Positions 16,105 through 24,474 of a stretch of DNA of 57,463 nt are shown here, one piece after another. The stretch lies in contig CAZVAR010000009.1 in assembly GCA_964625225.1 (NCBI GenBank), positions 1-57,463 of the forward strand, written 5' to 3'. Source of the stretch: CAZVAR01 sp964625225 (lineage in GTDB: Bacteria > Pseudomonadota > Alphaproteobacteria > JAJUGE01). The notes under the pieces are model-generated. The model saw only the letters and a list, made by a program, of their open reading frames with translations. It was not told the origin of the DNA and did not search any database. The position numbers and the translations under genes were made by a program. Each line of letters starts with the position of its first letter. Within the stretch, counting starts at the first letter, position 1.

Positions 16105-17514
16105 ATGCGCCTTCTCATCATCGGCCCGCTGAACGGACATATGGGCGCCGCCAGCAAGATCGCGCTGAGCCGTGGCGCCAAGGTCTATCACGCCGAGACG
16201 GTCGATGCCGGTCTCCAGGCATTGCGCGCCGGGCGGGGAGCCGACCTCCTGTTCATGGACGTCGAACTCGACGTCGCAGGGCTCATCGCCAGCCTGGAGA
16301 GCGAGCGGATCGCCGTGCCGGTCGTGGCCTGCGGCGTCGGGAGCGACGCCGCCGCGGCGGTCCGGGCGATCAAGGCCGGGGCCAAGGAGTACCTGCCCCT
16401 GCCCCCGGATCCGGAACTGATCGCGGCCGTGCTGGCGGCGGTGACCGAGGAAGGCGATTCGCTGATCTTCGCCGATCCGGTGATGGCGCAGACACTGAAA
16501 CTGGCGGAGCGGGTCGCCTCCAGCGATGCGACCGTGCTGCTGAACGGCGAATCCGGCACCGGCAAGGAGCTGACCGCCCGCCTGATCCACCGCAAGAGCC
16601 GCCGCGCGGATCGCCCCTTCGTCACGGTCAACTGCGCCGCAATCCCCGAAAATCTCCTGGAATCCGAGCTGTTCGGGCACGAGAAGGGCGCCTTCACCGG
16701 GGCCGTCGCGCGGCGGATCGGCAAGTTCGAAGAGGCGAACGGCGGCACGCTGCTGCTCGACGAGATCAGCGAGATGCATCCCCGCCTGCAGGCCAAACTG
16801 CTGCGGGCGATCCAGGAGCGCGAGATCGACCGGGTCGGCGGCACGCAGCCGGTCAAGGTCGATATCCGGTTGATCTGCACCACCAACCGGCAGCTCGAGG
16901 ACGAGGTCCGCGCCGGAAATTTCCGCGAGGATCTGTTCTTCCGGATCAACGTGGTCGCGCTGGAGCTGCCGCCCCTGCGCGAGCGTCCGGGCGACATCCC
17001 GGTTCTCGCCCGACATTTCGCCGGCAAGTATGCGGCCGCGAACGGCCTACCGGACCGGCCCCTCTCGGCGGCCGCGCAGGCCGCGCTGCTGGCTCATTCC
17101 TGGCCGGGCAATGTCCGCGAGTTGGAGAACACGATGCATCGGGCGGTCCTGCTGGCGCAGGGGCCGGAGATCGGGCCCGAGGCGGTCCTGCCGACCGGCA
17201 CCGCGCTCGGCCGGCGCGCGCCGGACGGGGATGCCGTCGCCCGCGTCGGTGCGATCGCCGCCTACGGCGGAAGGCCGCCCCTGCCGGCTTCCGTACGCAC
17301 CGACCTGCCGGCCGAGGTTGGCCCGCTGGTCGGCCGCACGGTCGCCGCGGTCGAGCGCGACCTGATCCTCGGAACGCTCGAACACTGCCTCGGCAACCGG
17401 ACCCACGCCGCCAACATTCTCGGGATCTCGATCCGCACGCTGCGCAACAAGCTGCGCCAGTACGCCGAAGAGGGCGTGCGGGTTCCGCCGCCGCCGACCG
17501 CCAGCTTCGCCTGA
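16105..17514 (+). CDS. flbD: Sigma-54-dependent flagellar regulator FlbD
   Basis: Activates sigma-54 promoters of late flagellar genes. It has 469 residues. N-terminal receiver-like domain (1-115) keeps D52 but lacks the acidic pair near residues 7-10 (LLIIGPLNG), as known for FlbD, so ordinary phosphorylation is doubtful. The AAA+ domain has Walker A GESGTGKE (148-155), the sigma-54 contact loop GAFTGA (195-200), and Walker B GTLLLDE (214-220). The C-terminal helix-turn-helix (about 424-452) is Fis-like (NRTHAANILGISIRTLRNKL). Its likely targets include the promoter before flgE. The usual partner FliX is not in the window. Confidence 0.92.
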   Translation: MRLLIIGPLNGHMGAASKIALSRGAKVYHAETVDAGLQALRAGRGADLLFMDVELDVAGLIASLESERIAVPVVACGVGSDAAAAVRAIKAGAKEYLPLPPDPELIAAVLAAVTEEGDSLIFADPVMAQTLKLAERVASSDATVLLNGESGTGKELTARLIHRKSRRADRPFVTVNCAAIPENLLESELFGHEKGAFTGAVARRIGKFEEANGGTLLLDEISEMHPRLQAKLLRAIQEREIDRVGGTQPVKVDIRLICTTNRQLEDEVRAGNFREDLFFRINVVALELPPLRERPGDIPVLARHFAGKYAAANGLPDRPLSAAAQAALLAHSWPGNVRELENTMHRAVLLAQGPEIGPEAVLPTGTALGRRAPDGDAVARVGAIAAYGGRPPLPASVRTDLPAEVGPLVGRTVAAVERDLILGTLEHCLGNRTHAANILGISIRTLRNKLRQYAEEGVRVPPPPTASFA

Positions 17515-17552
17515 CCGGCTGCCGCTGACGGTCGCGACAACATCAGGTCCGC

Positions 17553-19658
17553 ATGAGCCCCATGGCCGACCCAGCCGGCACGACGGCCCCCGCCCTCTCC
17601 ATCGGCAAGCTCGCCGGTGCCCTGCGCCGCGGAGAGATCGGCCTTGCGCTCGGGATCGTCGCGATCCTGGTCGTGCTGATCCTGCCCATGCCGACCTGGC
17701 TGCTGGACGTCTGTCTGGCGTTGTCCTTCACCTTCTCGGTCCTGGTGCTGATGACGGTGCTGTTCATCGAGCGGCCGCTCGACTTCAGCTCCTTCCCGAC
17801 CGTGCTGCTCATCACGACGATGCTGCGGCTGTCGCTCAATCTCGCGTCGACCCGGCTGATCCTTGCCGACGGGCACAAGGGCGGCAGCGCCGCCGGCCAT
17901 GTCATCGAGGCCTTCGGCAGTTTCGTGATGGGCGGCAACTTCCTGATCGGCATCATCATCTTCGCGATCCTGGTGATCGTGAACTTCGTGGTCATCACGA
18001 AGGGCTCGGGCCGCATCGCCGAGGTGGCCGCCCGCTTCAATCTCGATGCGATGCCCGGCAAACAGATGGCGATCGACGCCGATCTTTCGGCCGGCCTGAT
18101 CGACGAGAACCAGGCACGCATGCGCCGCAAGGAGCTCGAAGAGGAGAACCAGTTCTTCGGCGCGATGGACGGCGCCTCGAAGTTCGTCCGCGGCGATGCG
18201 GTCGCCGGCCTGCTGATCACCTTCATCAACATCGTGGGCGGTATCATCATCGGGACCGTCCAGATGGGCCTGTCCTTTGCCGATGCGGCATCCAGCTACA
18301 CGGTGCTGACGGTCGGCGACGGCCTGGTCTCGCAGGTGCCGGCGCTGATCGTCTCGACTGCGGCGGGCCTCCTGGTATCGAAGGCCGGGGTCGCCGGCTC
18401 GGCCGACAAGGCCCTGTTCGGCCAGCTCGGCGGCTATCCGACGGCGCTTGCGCTGTGCACCGTCCTGACGGTCTCGCTGGCCATGCTGCCGGGCATCCCG
18501 ATGGTGCCGTTCCTGGTGATGGCGGCGGGAACCGGATACGTCGCGTTCCGCCTGTTCCGTCACAAGGCGCAGCTCGAGCAGGCCGAGGCGGCGGCCCAGG
18601 CGGAGGCGCCGATTCCGGTCGCCGAAGAGCCGATCGCGACCGCCCTCCAGATCGACGAGGTCCGGCTGGAGCTCGGCTATGCGCTGCTGTCGCTGGTCAG
18701 CGGCGAGCAGGGTCACCGGCTGACCGACCAGATCAAGGGTCTGCGCCGGCAGCTGGCCAGCGAGATGGGGTTCGTGCTTCCTGCGGTGCGGATTCAGGAC
18801 AATATGCAGCTTCCCGCCAACGGCTATGTGATCCGGGTCAAGGAAATTGAGGCCGGCCGCGGCGACCTGCGTCCTGCCATGCTCCTGGCGATGGACCCGC
18901 GCGGCGCGCCGATCACGCTCGCCGGCGAGGACACCAACGAGCCGACCTTCGGCCTGCCTGCGAAGTGGATCAGCGAGGCCGACCGCGAAGAGGCGCAGTT
19001 CCGTGGCCTCACCGTGGTCGATCCGCCGACGGTGATCACCACTCACCTGACCGAGATCATCCGCGACCATATGGCGGAGCTGCTGTCCTACGCCGAAACC
19101 CAGAAACTGCTGGACGAGCTCGGCCGCGAGCACCAGAAGCTGGTCGCCGACGTGATTCCGAGCCAGATTTCGGTCGGCGGCCTGCAGCGGGTGCTGCAGG
19201 GGCTGCTGCAGGAGCGCGTGTCGATCCGCGACCTGCCCACCATCCTCGAAGGCGTTTCCGAGGCCTGTACCTACACGCGCAACGTCACGCTGATCGGCGA
19301 GCACGTCCGGACGCGCCTCGCCCGCCAGCTCTCCGAGGCCCACACCAATGCCGAGGGTGTGCTGCCGCTGGTCACCCTCTCGGTCGAATGGGAGCAGGCC
19401 TTCACCGAATCGCTTGTCGGCGACGGCGAGGAGAAGCAGCTCGCGATGGCGCCGAGCCGGCTGCAGGAATTCATCCGCAGCGTACGCGAGACCTTCGACC
19501 AGCAGGCGATGCTGGGCGAGACGCCGCCCCTGCTGACCAGTCCGGCGATCCGGCCCTATGTGCGCTCCATCGTCGAACGCTTCCGCCCGAACACGCCGGT
19601 TCTCTCGCAGAATGAGATCCACCCGCGCGCGCGGATCAAGACCGTCGCGCAGATCTGA
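17553..19658 (+). CDS. flhA: Flagellar export gate protein FlhA
   Basis: Inner membrane export gate with a large cytoplasmic ring domain. It has 701 residues, typical for the family. The N-terminal half has about eight membrane segments (for example GLALGIVAILVVLILPM and NFLIGIIIFAILVIVNFVVI) and the FHIPEP-family loop LRLSLNLASTRLILADGHKG followed by ITKGSGRIAEVAARFNLDAM. The C-terminal half (about 350-701) is the soluble substrate-docking domain, with the QRVLQGLLQERVSIRDLPTI block. The gene follows flbD and precedes flhF by 15 bases. Confidence 0.96.
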   Translation: MSPMADPAGTTAPALSIGKLAGALRRGEIGLALGIVAILVVLILPMPTWLLDVCLALSFTFSVLVLMTVLFIERPLDFSSFPTVLLITTMLRLSLNLASTRLILADGHKGGSAAGHVIEAFGSFVMGGNFLIGIIIFAILVIVNFVVITKGSGRIAEVAARFNLDAMPGKQMAIDADLSAGLIDENQARMRRKELEEENQFFGAMDGASKFVRGDAVAGLLITFINIVGGIIIGTVQMGLSFADAASSYTVLTVGDGLVSQVPALIVSTAAGLLVSKAGVAGSADKALFGQLGGYPTALALCTVLTVSLAMLPGIPMVPFLVMAAGTGYVAFRLFRHKAQLEQAEAAAQAEAPIPVAEEPIATALQIDEVRLELGYALLSLVSGEQGHRLTDQIKGLRRQLASEMGFVLPAVRIQDNMQLPANGYVIRVKEIEAGRGDLRPAMLLAMDPRGAPITLAGEDTNEPTFGLPAKWISEADREEAQFRGLTVVDPPTVITTHLTEIIRDHMAELLSYAETQKLLDELGREHQKLVADVIPSQISVGGLQRVLQGLLQERVSIRDLPTILEGVSEACTYTRNVTLIGEHVRTRLARQLSEAHTNAEGVLPLVTLSVEWEQAFTESLVGDGEEKQLAMAPSRLQEFIRSVRETFDQQAMLGETPPLLTSPAIRPYVRSIVERFRPNTPVLSQNEIHPRARIKTVAQI

Positions 19659-19673
19659 CCGGGAAGCACGCGC

Positions 19674-20681
19674 GTGCGGCTCAAGACAATTCTCGCGCGA
19701 ACCATGGCCGAAGGCATGCGCCGCGTTCGCGACCAGCTCGGGGACGATGCCGTGATCGTCCAAAGCGAAGAGACCGACGGTGGCGTGCTGATTACGGCCG
19801 CCGTCGACACCGAGCGCGGGACCGCATCGCACCCGGCCGGCCGACCGCCGGCGGCCGTCGCAAGTGCCCCATGGACCGAGCCTGCGGCGGACACGGCGGA
19901 AACCATCAGCGAGGCCCTGAGCCACCACCGCGTGCCTCCGGCGACGATCGCCGGCCTCCTCGCAGCGGGCGAGACGTGGGATTACGATGAACCGGCCGCC
20001 GCCCTGGCTGGAGCCCTCGCCGCCCGGTTCGCCTTCCGCCCCGTCGAGGTCGAGCATGCGGCCCGCCCGCTCCTCCTGACCGGTCCGGCGGGCGCCGGGA
20101 AGACCGTCACGGTCGCCAAGCTCGGAACCGTATCGGCGCTCGCGGGCGGCCATCCCTGCATGATCTGCGCCGACACCGACCGTGCCGGCGGGTTCGATCA
20201 GCTCGCTGCATTCGCGCGTGCGCTGAACGTCGGTTTGCTGCGCGGCGGCACGGCCGCCGAGCTCAGGCACGCTGTCCGGGCGGCCCGCGGGCCGATTCTG
20301 ATCGACGGTCCCGCCTGCGATCCCTTCTGCCCTGCAGACACCGAACCGTTACGGGAGCTGATCGCGGCCGCCGCCGCCGAGCCGCTGGTCGTACTGCCGG
20401 CCGGGATCGACGCCGAGGAAGCCGGCGAGCTGGCCGCCGCCTACGGTCGGCTCGGCGCCACCCGGTTCATCGCGACGCGCCTCGACTCGGCGCGCCGCCT
20501 CGGCGGGATACTGGCCGCGGGAGCGGCGGGCCTGGCCTTTGCGGGCTTCGGCGTTTCGAGACGGATCGTGGACGGGCTGCGTCCCTCGAGCCCGGCCGTA
20601 CTGGCGGAAATGCTCCTTAACGGGATCGCAAACAACATGGGTTTCTATGGCACGGAAGGATCACCACGGGTGGTGACATGA
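19674..20681 (+). CDS. flhF: Flagellar SRP-family GTPase FlhF
   Basis: Sets flagellum position and number together with FlhG. It has 335 residues with GTG start. The N-terminal B domain is short (MRLKTILARTMAEGMRRVRD, then GDDAVIVQSEE). The NG domain carries the P-loop GPAGAGKT (137-144) and an SRP-type ICADTDRAGGFDQLAAFARA segment; the G3 region reads LIDGPA instead of the usual DTAG, a noteworthy change that may weaken GTP hydrolysis. The stop overlaps the flhG start by four bases (ATGA), so the two are translationally coupled. Confidence 0.9.
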   Translation: MRLKTILARTMAEGMRRVRDQLGDDAVIVQSEETDGGVLITAAVDTERGTASHPAGRPPAAVASAPWTEPAADTAETISEALSHHRVPPATIAGLLAAGETWDYDEPAAALAGALAARFAFRPVEVEHAARPLLLTGPAGAGKTVTVAKLGTVSALAGGHPCMICADTDRAGGFDQLAAFARALNVGLLRGGTAAELRHAVRAARGPILIDGPACDPFCPADTEPLRELIAAAAAEPLVVLPAGIDAEEAGELAAAYGRLGATRFIATRLDSARRLGGILAAGAAGLAFAGFGVSRRIVDGLRPSSPAVLAEMLLNGIANNMGFYGTEGSPRVVT

Positions 20682-21469
20682 GCAGTCAAGCTCTGTCGAA
20701 CATGGCCCGACGCGCGGGGCAGCCTGCGCGCACGCGCATATACGCGATCGCCTCCGGCAAGGGCGGCGTCGGCAAGACGTGGCTTTCGGTTACGCTTTCT
20801 CATGCCTTTGCGCGCGCCGGCCGGCGCGCGCTGCTGTTCGACGGCGATCTCGGGATGGCCAATGTCGACGTCCAGCTCGGCCTGGTGCCGCAGCAGGACC
20901 TCGGCGCGGTGCTCGGCGGACGGGCCACGCTCAGGCAGGCAGCCTTGTCCTACCGTCAGGGCGGCTTCGACATTCTGGCCGGACTCTCCGGGTCGGGCAG
21001 CCTCGCCGCCCTGCCACCGTCCCGTCTGGCCGAACTCGGCCGCGACCTGCGCTCGATGGCCGCCGAGTACGACGTGTCCATCATCGATCTGGGAGGCGGG
21101 CTCGACCGCACGGTCCGCCGGTTCAGCCAGCTCGCCGACCGGTGCCTCGTCGTTACCACCGACGAGCCGACGGCACTGACGGACGCCTATGCGTTCATCA
21201 AGCTGACCGCCATGGACCGGCCGGACGCGCAGTTCCAGATCATCGTGAACATGGCGGCATCGTTGGTCGAAGGCGAGCGGACCTACAATACTCTCCTGAA
21301 GGCGTGCCGGGGGTTCCTCAAGATATCGCCGCCCCTGGCGGGGGTCATACGGCGCGACCGTCGCGTCGCCGATGCGATCCGCAGCCAGATGCCCTTGCTC
21401 ACCCGCTTTCCGACAAGCGAGGCCGCAAGCGACGTGGAGACCATCGCCAACCGGCTTCTCGACGAGTGA
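20678..21469 (+). CDS. flhG: MinD/ParA-like ATPase FlhG
   Basis: Controls flagellar number and acts on FlhF. It has 263 residues. The deviant Walker A is SGKGGVGKTWLSVTLS (26-41), followed by the MinD-type ALLFDGDLGMANVDVQLGL. The later STxD-like region reads DVSIIDLGGGL, and ends with a TRFPTSEAASDVETIANRL helix. The usual C-terminal amphipathic membrane helix is not obvious. It overlaps flhF by four bases and its stop overlaps the next gene's GTG by four, making a tight trio. Confidence 0.9.
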   Translation: MSSQALSNMARRAGQPARTRIYAIASGKGGVGKTWLSVTLSHAFARAGRRALLFDGDLGMANVDVQLGLVPQQDLGAVLGGRATLRQAALSYRQGGFDILAGLSGSGSLAALPPSRLAELGRDLRSMAAEYDVSIIDLGGGLDRTVRRFSQLADRCLVVTTDEPTALTDAYAFIKLTAMDRPDAQFQIIVNMAASLVEGERTYNTLLKACRGFLKISPPLAGVIRRDRRVADAIRSQMPLLTRFPTSEAASDVETIANRLLDE

Positions 21470-22515
21470 CCGTCCCTGTCGGCATGGCAGCGGGCAACCC
21501 GTCGGTGGCGGCGCCGGGGGGTGCGGCTGCGCGGCCGTCGGGACAGGTGCCGGCCGTGGCGACGGCAACGGGTGATGGTGTCATCCGCGTCGCGGTCCTC
21601 GGCATTGGCCGCTCCGGCCCCGGACGCATGGCCGGCCCGGGTCCGGGCACGTCCGTCCTGCTCCGAACGTTGCCCGCAACCGGTACTTCCGTCGCGCCGG
21701 GCCGCCCGTTCACGGCGATCGTGATCGGCCGGGACGCCGGCCTCACGCTGCTCTCCACGCCGTTCGGCACGCGCGGCGTGCCGGCCGGTGCGACGCTCCG
21801 TCCGGGCGCGATCCTCGGCCTGTGTCCCGTCCGGGGCATGGAGCCGTCGGTCCTGCTTCGCCACAGCGATGCGGCGCGTGCATTCGCGGACTTCGCCTCG
21901 GGATGGCCCAATCTCCGTTCGGCGATCGAGCGTCTCGCCGCCGGCGACCCGGCCTTGGCGGCGCGGGTTCTCGGTGCCGTACCCCGGCCCGGGCCGGCAT
22001 TCCTCGCGCAGCTCGCCCGGTTCGTCGCCGGTGTGAACAGCCGCTCGCTCGAACGCTGGCTGGGGTCCGAGCCTGTGGCCGCGCTCCGGGCGAGCGGCGA
22101 TGCCGCCGTGGCGGAGGTGCTGCTGCGCGACCTCGAACGGCTGGGCCGGCTGGCGGATTCGGACCCGGACTGGCGGACGATGCTGGTGCCGCTCTGGGAC
22201 GGCCGCGAGCTGCGCCAGATCCGCCTTGCGCTCCGTCGCCCGCCGGAACGCGAGCACACGGCGCCGGCCGGGCTGGCGACCCGCTTCCTGATCGACATCG
22301 ATCTGCGTCGCGTCGGGCCGATGCAGTTGGACGGATTCTATCGCGAGCGCCGGCTCAGTTTGCTGGTCCGCTCGACGCGCTGCCTCGACCCGCGCCTGCG
22401 CGAGCGGATTCGGGCAATCTTTCTGGACAGCGTGACCGCGACCGGAATCACCGGCGACATCCGCTTCGCAGCGGAGCCCCCGATGCCGATCATGCGTTCG
22501 ACCGGCAACCAGTGA
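21466..22515 (+). CDS. Second FliK-like protein (FliK C-domain type)
   Basis: A 349-residue protein starting at GTG 21466, chosen because GTGA overlaps the flhG stop; an ATG at 21484 is the alternative. The N-terminal half is Pro/Ala/Gly-rich and rapidly evolving. The C-terminal part (about 245-340) has LVPLWDGRELRQIRLALRRP, then TRFLIDIDLRRVGPMQLDGF and RERIRAIFLDSVTATGITGD, a pattern of a FliK C-terminal-like domain (a beta pair with LxxLGxxxLD). Similar proteins are found next to flhG in other alphaproteobacteria, as I recall. Role unknown; a link to hook or export control is inferred. The true fliK lies 11 kb upstream. Confidence 0.7.
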   Translation: MTVPVGMAAGNPSVAAPGGAAARPSGQVPAVATATGDGVIRVAVLGIGRSGPGRMAGPGPGTSVLLRTLPATGTSVAPGRPFTAIVIGRDAGLTLLSTPFGTRGVPAGATLRPGAILGLCPVRGMEPSVLLRHSDAARAFADFASGWPNLRSAIERLAAGDPALAARVLGAVPRPGPAFLAQLARFVAGVNSRSLERWLGSEPVAALRASGDAAVAEVLLRDLERLGRLADSDPDWRTMLVPLWDGRELRQIRLALRRPPEREHTAPAGLATRFLIDIDLRRVGPMQLDGFYRERRLSLLVRSTRCLDPRLRERIRAIFLDSVTATGITGDIRFAAEPPMPIMRSTGNQ

Positions 22516-22524
22516 GACCCGGCG

Positions 22525-22956
22525 TTAGGCCGGCCGGCCGTTCGACCCGTTGCGACGAAATGCCTCGATCGCGATCTCGTCGAGCGCGGCCCGCTCGCGA
22601 CGGAGCAGCGTCTCCTGCTGTCGCTGCCGCCGCGTCTCCCGGGCCAGCTCGTATTTCTTCAGTTCCTGGAAGGCGGCGGTGACGGCGCTCTGCGCCTCCG
22701 CGATCTCGGTCTCGAGCGTGTCGAGGGTCTCGGCCAGCTTGGCCTGCTGGGCGCGCGCGCGCGCCGCATAAGCGCGATAGGCCGCCTGGCTGGCCAGATC
22801 GCTTCCCACCGCCGCTGCCTCCTTCGCCACCGCCTCGTCGAGCGCTTGGATCCGCTCGATGGTCGTCTGTCGGAGCGCTTCGAGCTCGACCGTCCGCCGG
22901 CGGTGCTCGTCGAGCTGCCAGCGGTGCAGTCGGATCAACCCGTCCAGCCGGCTCAC
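22525..22956 (-). CDS. fliJ: FliJ-like flagellar export chaperone/coiled-coil protein
   Basis: A 143-residue, almost wholly helical coiled coil with heptad-like Leu/Ala spacing from residue 4 to about 120 (LIRLHRWQLDEHRRRTVELE, then LETEIAEAQSAVTAAFQELK). Size, coiled-coil form and overlap with fliI by four bases (ATGA) are those of FliJ, which sits in the central channel of the FliI hexamer. FliJ sequences are poorly conserved, so the name rests on context and form. Converges with the second FliK-like gene, only nine bases away. Confidence 0.78.
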   Translation of the reverse strand: MSRLDGLIRLHRWQLDEHRRRTVELEALRQTTIERIQALDEAVAKEAAAVGSDLASQAAYRAYAARARAQQAKLAETLDTLETEIAEAQSAVTAAFQELKKYELARETRRQRQQETLLRRERAALDEIAIEAFRRNGSNGRPA

Positions 22957-24296
22957 GGCGCCGCCATCCCGAGGATCCCGGCCAGCTGCGCATAGCCTTC
23001 GGCGAGACTGCTGCGCTCGTGCGGAAGCTGCCGCAGAAAGGCCTCGAGCGCCGGCTGATACCGAATCGCCTCGTCGGTCGCCGGATCGCTGCCCTGCCTG
23101 TAGGCGCCGAGCCGGATCATTTCCGCCATGTTCTCATAGGTGGCCAAAAGCTGCCGGGCCCGCGACACGATGGCGTTCTCCGCCTCGGCGTTGCAGCCCG
23201 GCATCGTGCGCGAAACACTCCGCAGGATGTCGATCGCGGGATAGCGGCCCCGCTCGGCGATAGCGCGATCGAGCACGATATGGCCGTCCAGGATCCCCCG
23301 CACGGCATCGGCGATCGGCTCGTTGTGATCGTCACCTTCCACCAGCACCGTGAACAGCCCGGTGATGCTGCCCTGGCCGACAGTGCCGGGGCCTGCCCGC
23401 TCCAGCAGCCGCGGCAATTCGGCGAAGACACTCGGCGTATAGCCTTTGGTGGCCGGCGGCTCGCCGGCCGAGAGGCCGATTTCCCGCTGCGCCATCGCGA
23501 ACCGGGTGACGCTGTCGATCATGCACAGCACATCGAGTCCCTGGTCCCGGACATACTCCGCGATCGACAGGGTCAGATAGGCGGCTTGGCGGCGCGCCAG
23601 CGGTGCCTCGTCCCCGGTCGCGACGACCACGACGCTGCGGGCGAGTCCCTCCGGGCCGAGATTCTCGGTAATGAACTCCTGCACCTCGCGCCCGCGTTCC
23701 CCGATCAGCCCAATCACGCTCACGTCCGAGGCCGTGTAGCGCGCGAGCATCGAGAGCAGCATCGACTTGCCGACGCCAGAGCCGGCAAAGATGCCCATCC
23801 GCTGGCCGCGGCAGCAGGTGAGGAAGGCGTTGAGCGCCCGCACGCCGAGATCCAGCTTACCGCCGACGCGCTGCCGGCCGTGGGCCGGGGGCGGGCAGTT
23901 GCGGAGCGGGTATGCGATCGGCCCGGCGAGCAGCGGCCCCCGATCGTCGACCGGTTCCCCCATCGCATTGACGACACGGCCCAACCAGCTCATGTCCGGC
24001 GCGACTGCCGGCTCGCTGCGTACCAGCTCCGCCTTGCAGCCCAGACCGACCCCGTCGAGAGCTCCGAACGGCAACAGCAGCGCCCGACCGTCGCGGAACC
24101 CCACGGCCTCGCAGGGGATCGCCCGACCGTCGCGTGCTGTCAGATTGCAGCGGCCGCCGACCGAAATACCGTGGCGCAGGCCGCCGACCTCGATCATCAT
24201 GCCGCGGACCCCGGTGACCCGGCCGTACAGGTACCGGTTCGGAAGCGTCGTGATCTCCGACAGCATCGCGTCCAGGACCGCCGCGCTCCGTCTCAA
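22953..24296 (-). CDS. fliI: Flagellum-specific ATPase FliI
   Basis: Export ATPase on the cytoplasmic side of the flagellar base. It has 447 residues from the TTG at 24296 (an internal ATG at 24266, MLSEITTLPN, is a possible start). The Walker A is AGSGVGKS (171-178), with GLIGERGREVQEFITENLG just after. Walker B is LDVLCMIDSVTRFAMAQREI. The signature PSVFAELPRLLERAG and the SITGLFTVLVEGDDHNEPIAD segment are standard for FliI/YscN. fliI-fliJ is divergent from ctrA. Confidence 0.95.
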   Translation of the reverse strand: MRRSAAVLDAMLSEITTLPNRYLYGRVTGVRGMMIEVGGLRHGISVGGRCNLTARDGRAIPCEAVGFRDGRALLLPFGALDGVGLGCKAELVRSEPAVAPDMSWLGRVVNAMGEPVDDRGPLLAGPIAYPLRNCPPPAHGRQRVGGKLDLGVRALNAFLTCCRGQRMGIFAGSGVGKSMLLSMLARYTASDVSVIGLIGERGREVQEFITENLGPEGLARSVVVVATGDEAPLARRQAAYLTLSIAEYVRDQGLDVLCMIDSVTRFAMAQREIGLSAGEPPATKGYTPSVFAELPRLLERAGPGTVGQGSITGLFTVLVEGDDHNEPIADAVRGILDGHIVLDRAIAERGRYPAIDILRSVSRTMPGCNAEAENAIVSRARQLLATYENMAEMIRLGAYRQGSDPATDEAIRYQPALEAFLRQLPHERSSLAEGYAQLAGILGMAAP

Positions 24297-24349
24297 GGCA
24301 CCCCCGCTCGCACTTGTTTCGTTCGCGCGGACTATGCCGAAAGTCGGCT

Positions 24350-24381
24350 AACGGCCCGTAAACGGCCGCATCGAACGATGC
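24350..24381. promoter_or_regulatory. Repeats in ctrA-fliI divergent region
   Basis: A direct repeat AACGGCC at 24350-24356 and 24361-24367 (11 bases start to start, one helical turn) followed by an inverted repeat GCATCG-AA-CGATGC at 24368-24381. Likely operator sequences for an unknown regulator of ctrA or fliI. Confidence 0.35.
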
Positions 24382-24400
24382 ATCCCCCCATTTTTGGGCA

Positions 24401-24415
24401 TTAATCTGTTCTTAA
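24401..24415 (+). promoter_or_regulatory. CtrA box in ctrA promoter (autoregulation)
   Basis: TTAA-TCTGTTC-TTAA, an exact eight-of-eight match to the CtrA consensus, 60 bases before the ctrA start. A second pair, TTAA-N6-TTAA at 24435-24448, is one base short. CtrA autoregulation is known in Caulobacter; the same boxes could also serve fliI-fliJ on the other strand. Confidence 0.65.
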
Positions 24416-24474
24416 GGGGAACGGCACATTATCGTTAACGTAGCTTAATCGGACGGCAGCAGGGGGCACTCACG

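Noticed and set aside
24297..24474. CcrM (GANTC) sites in the ctrA promoter as in Caulobacter
   Set aside because: I found no GANTC in this gap.
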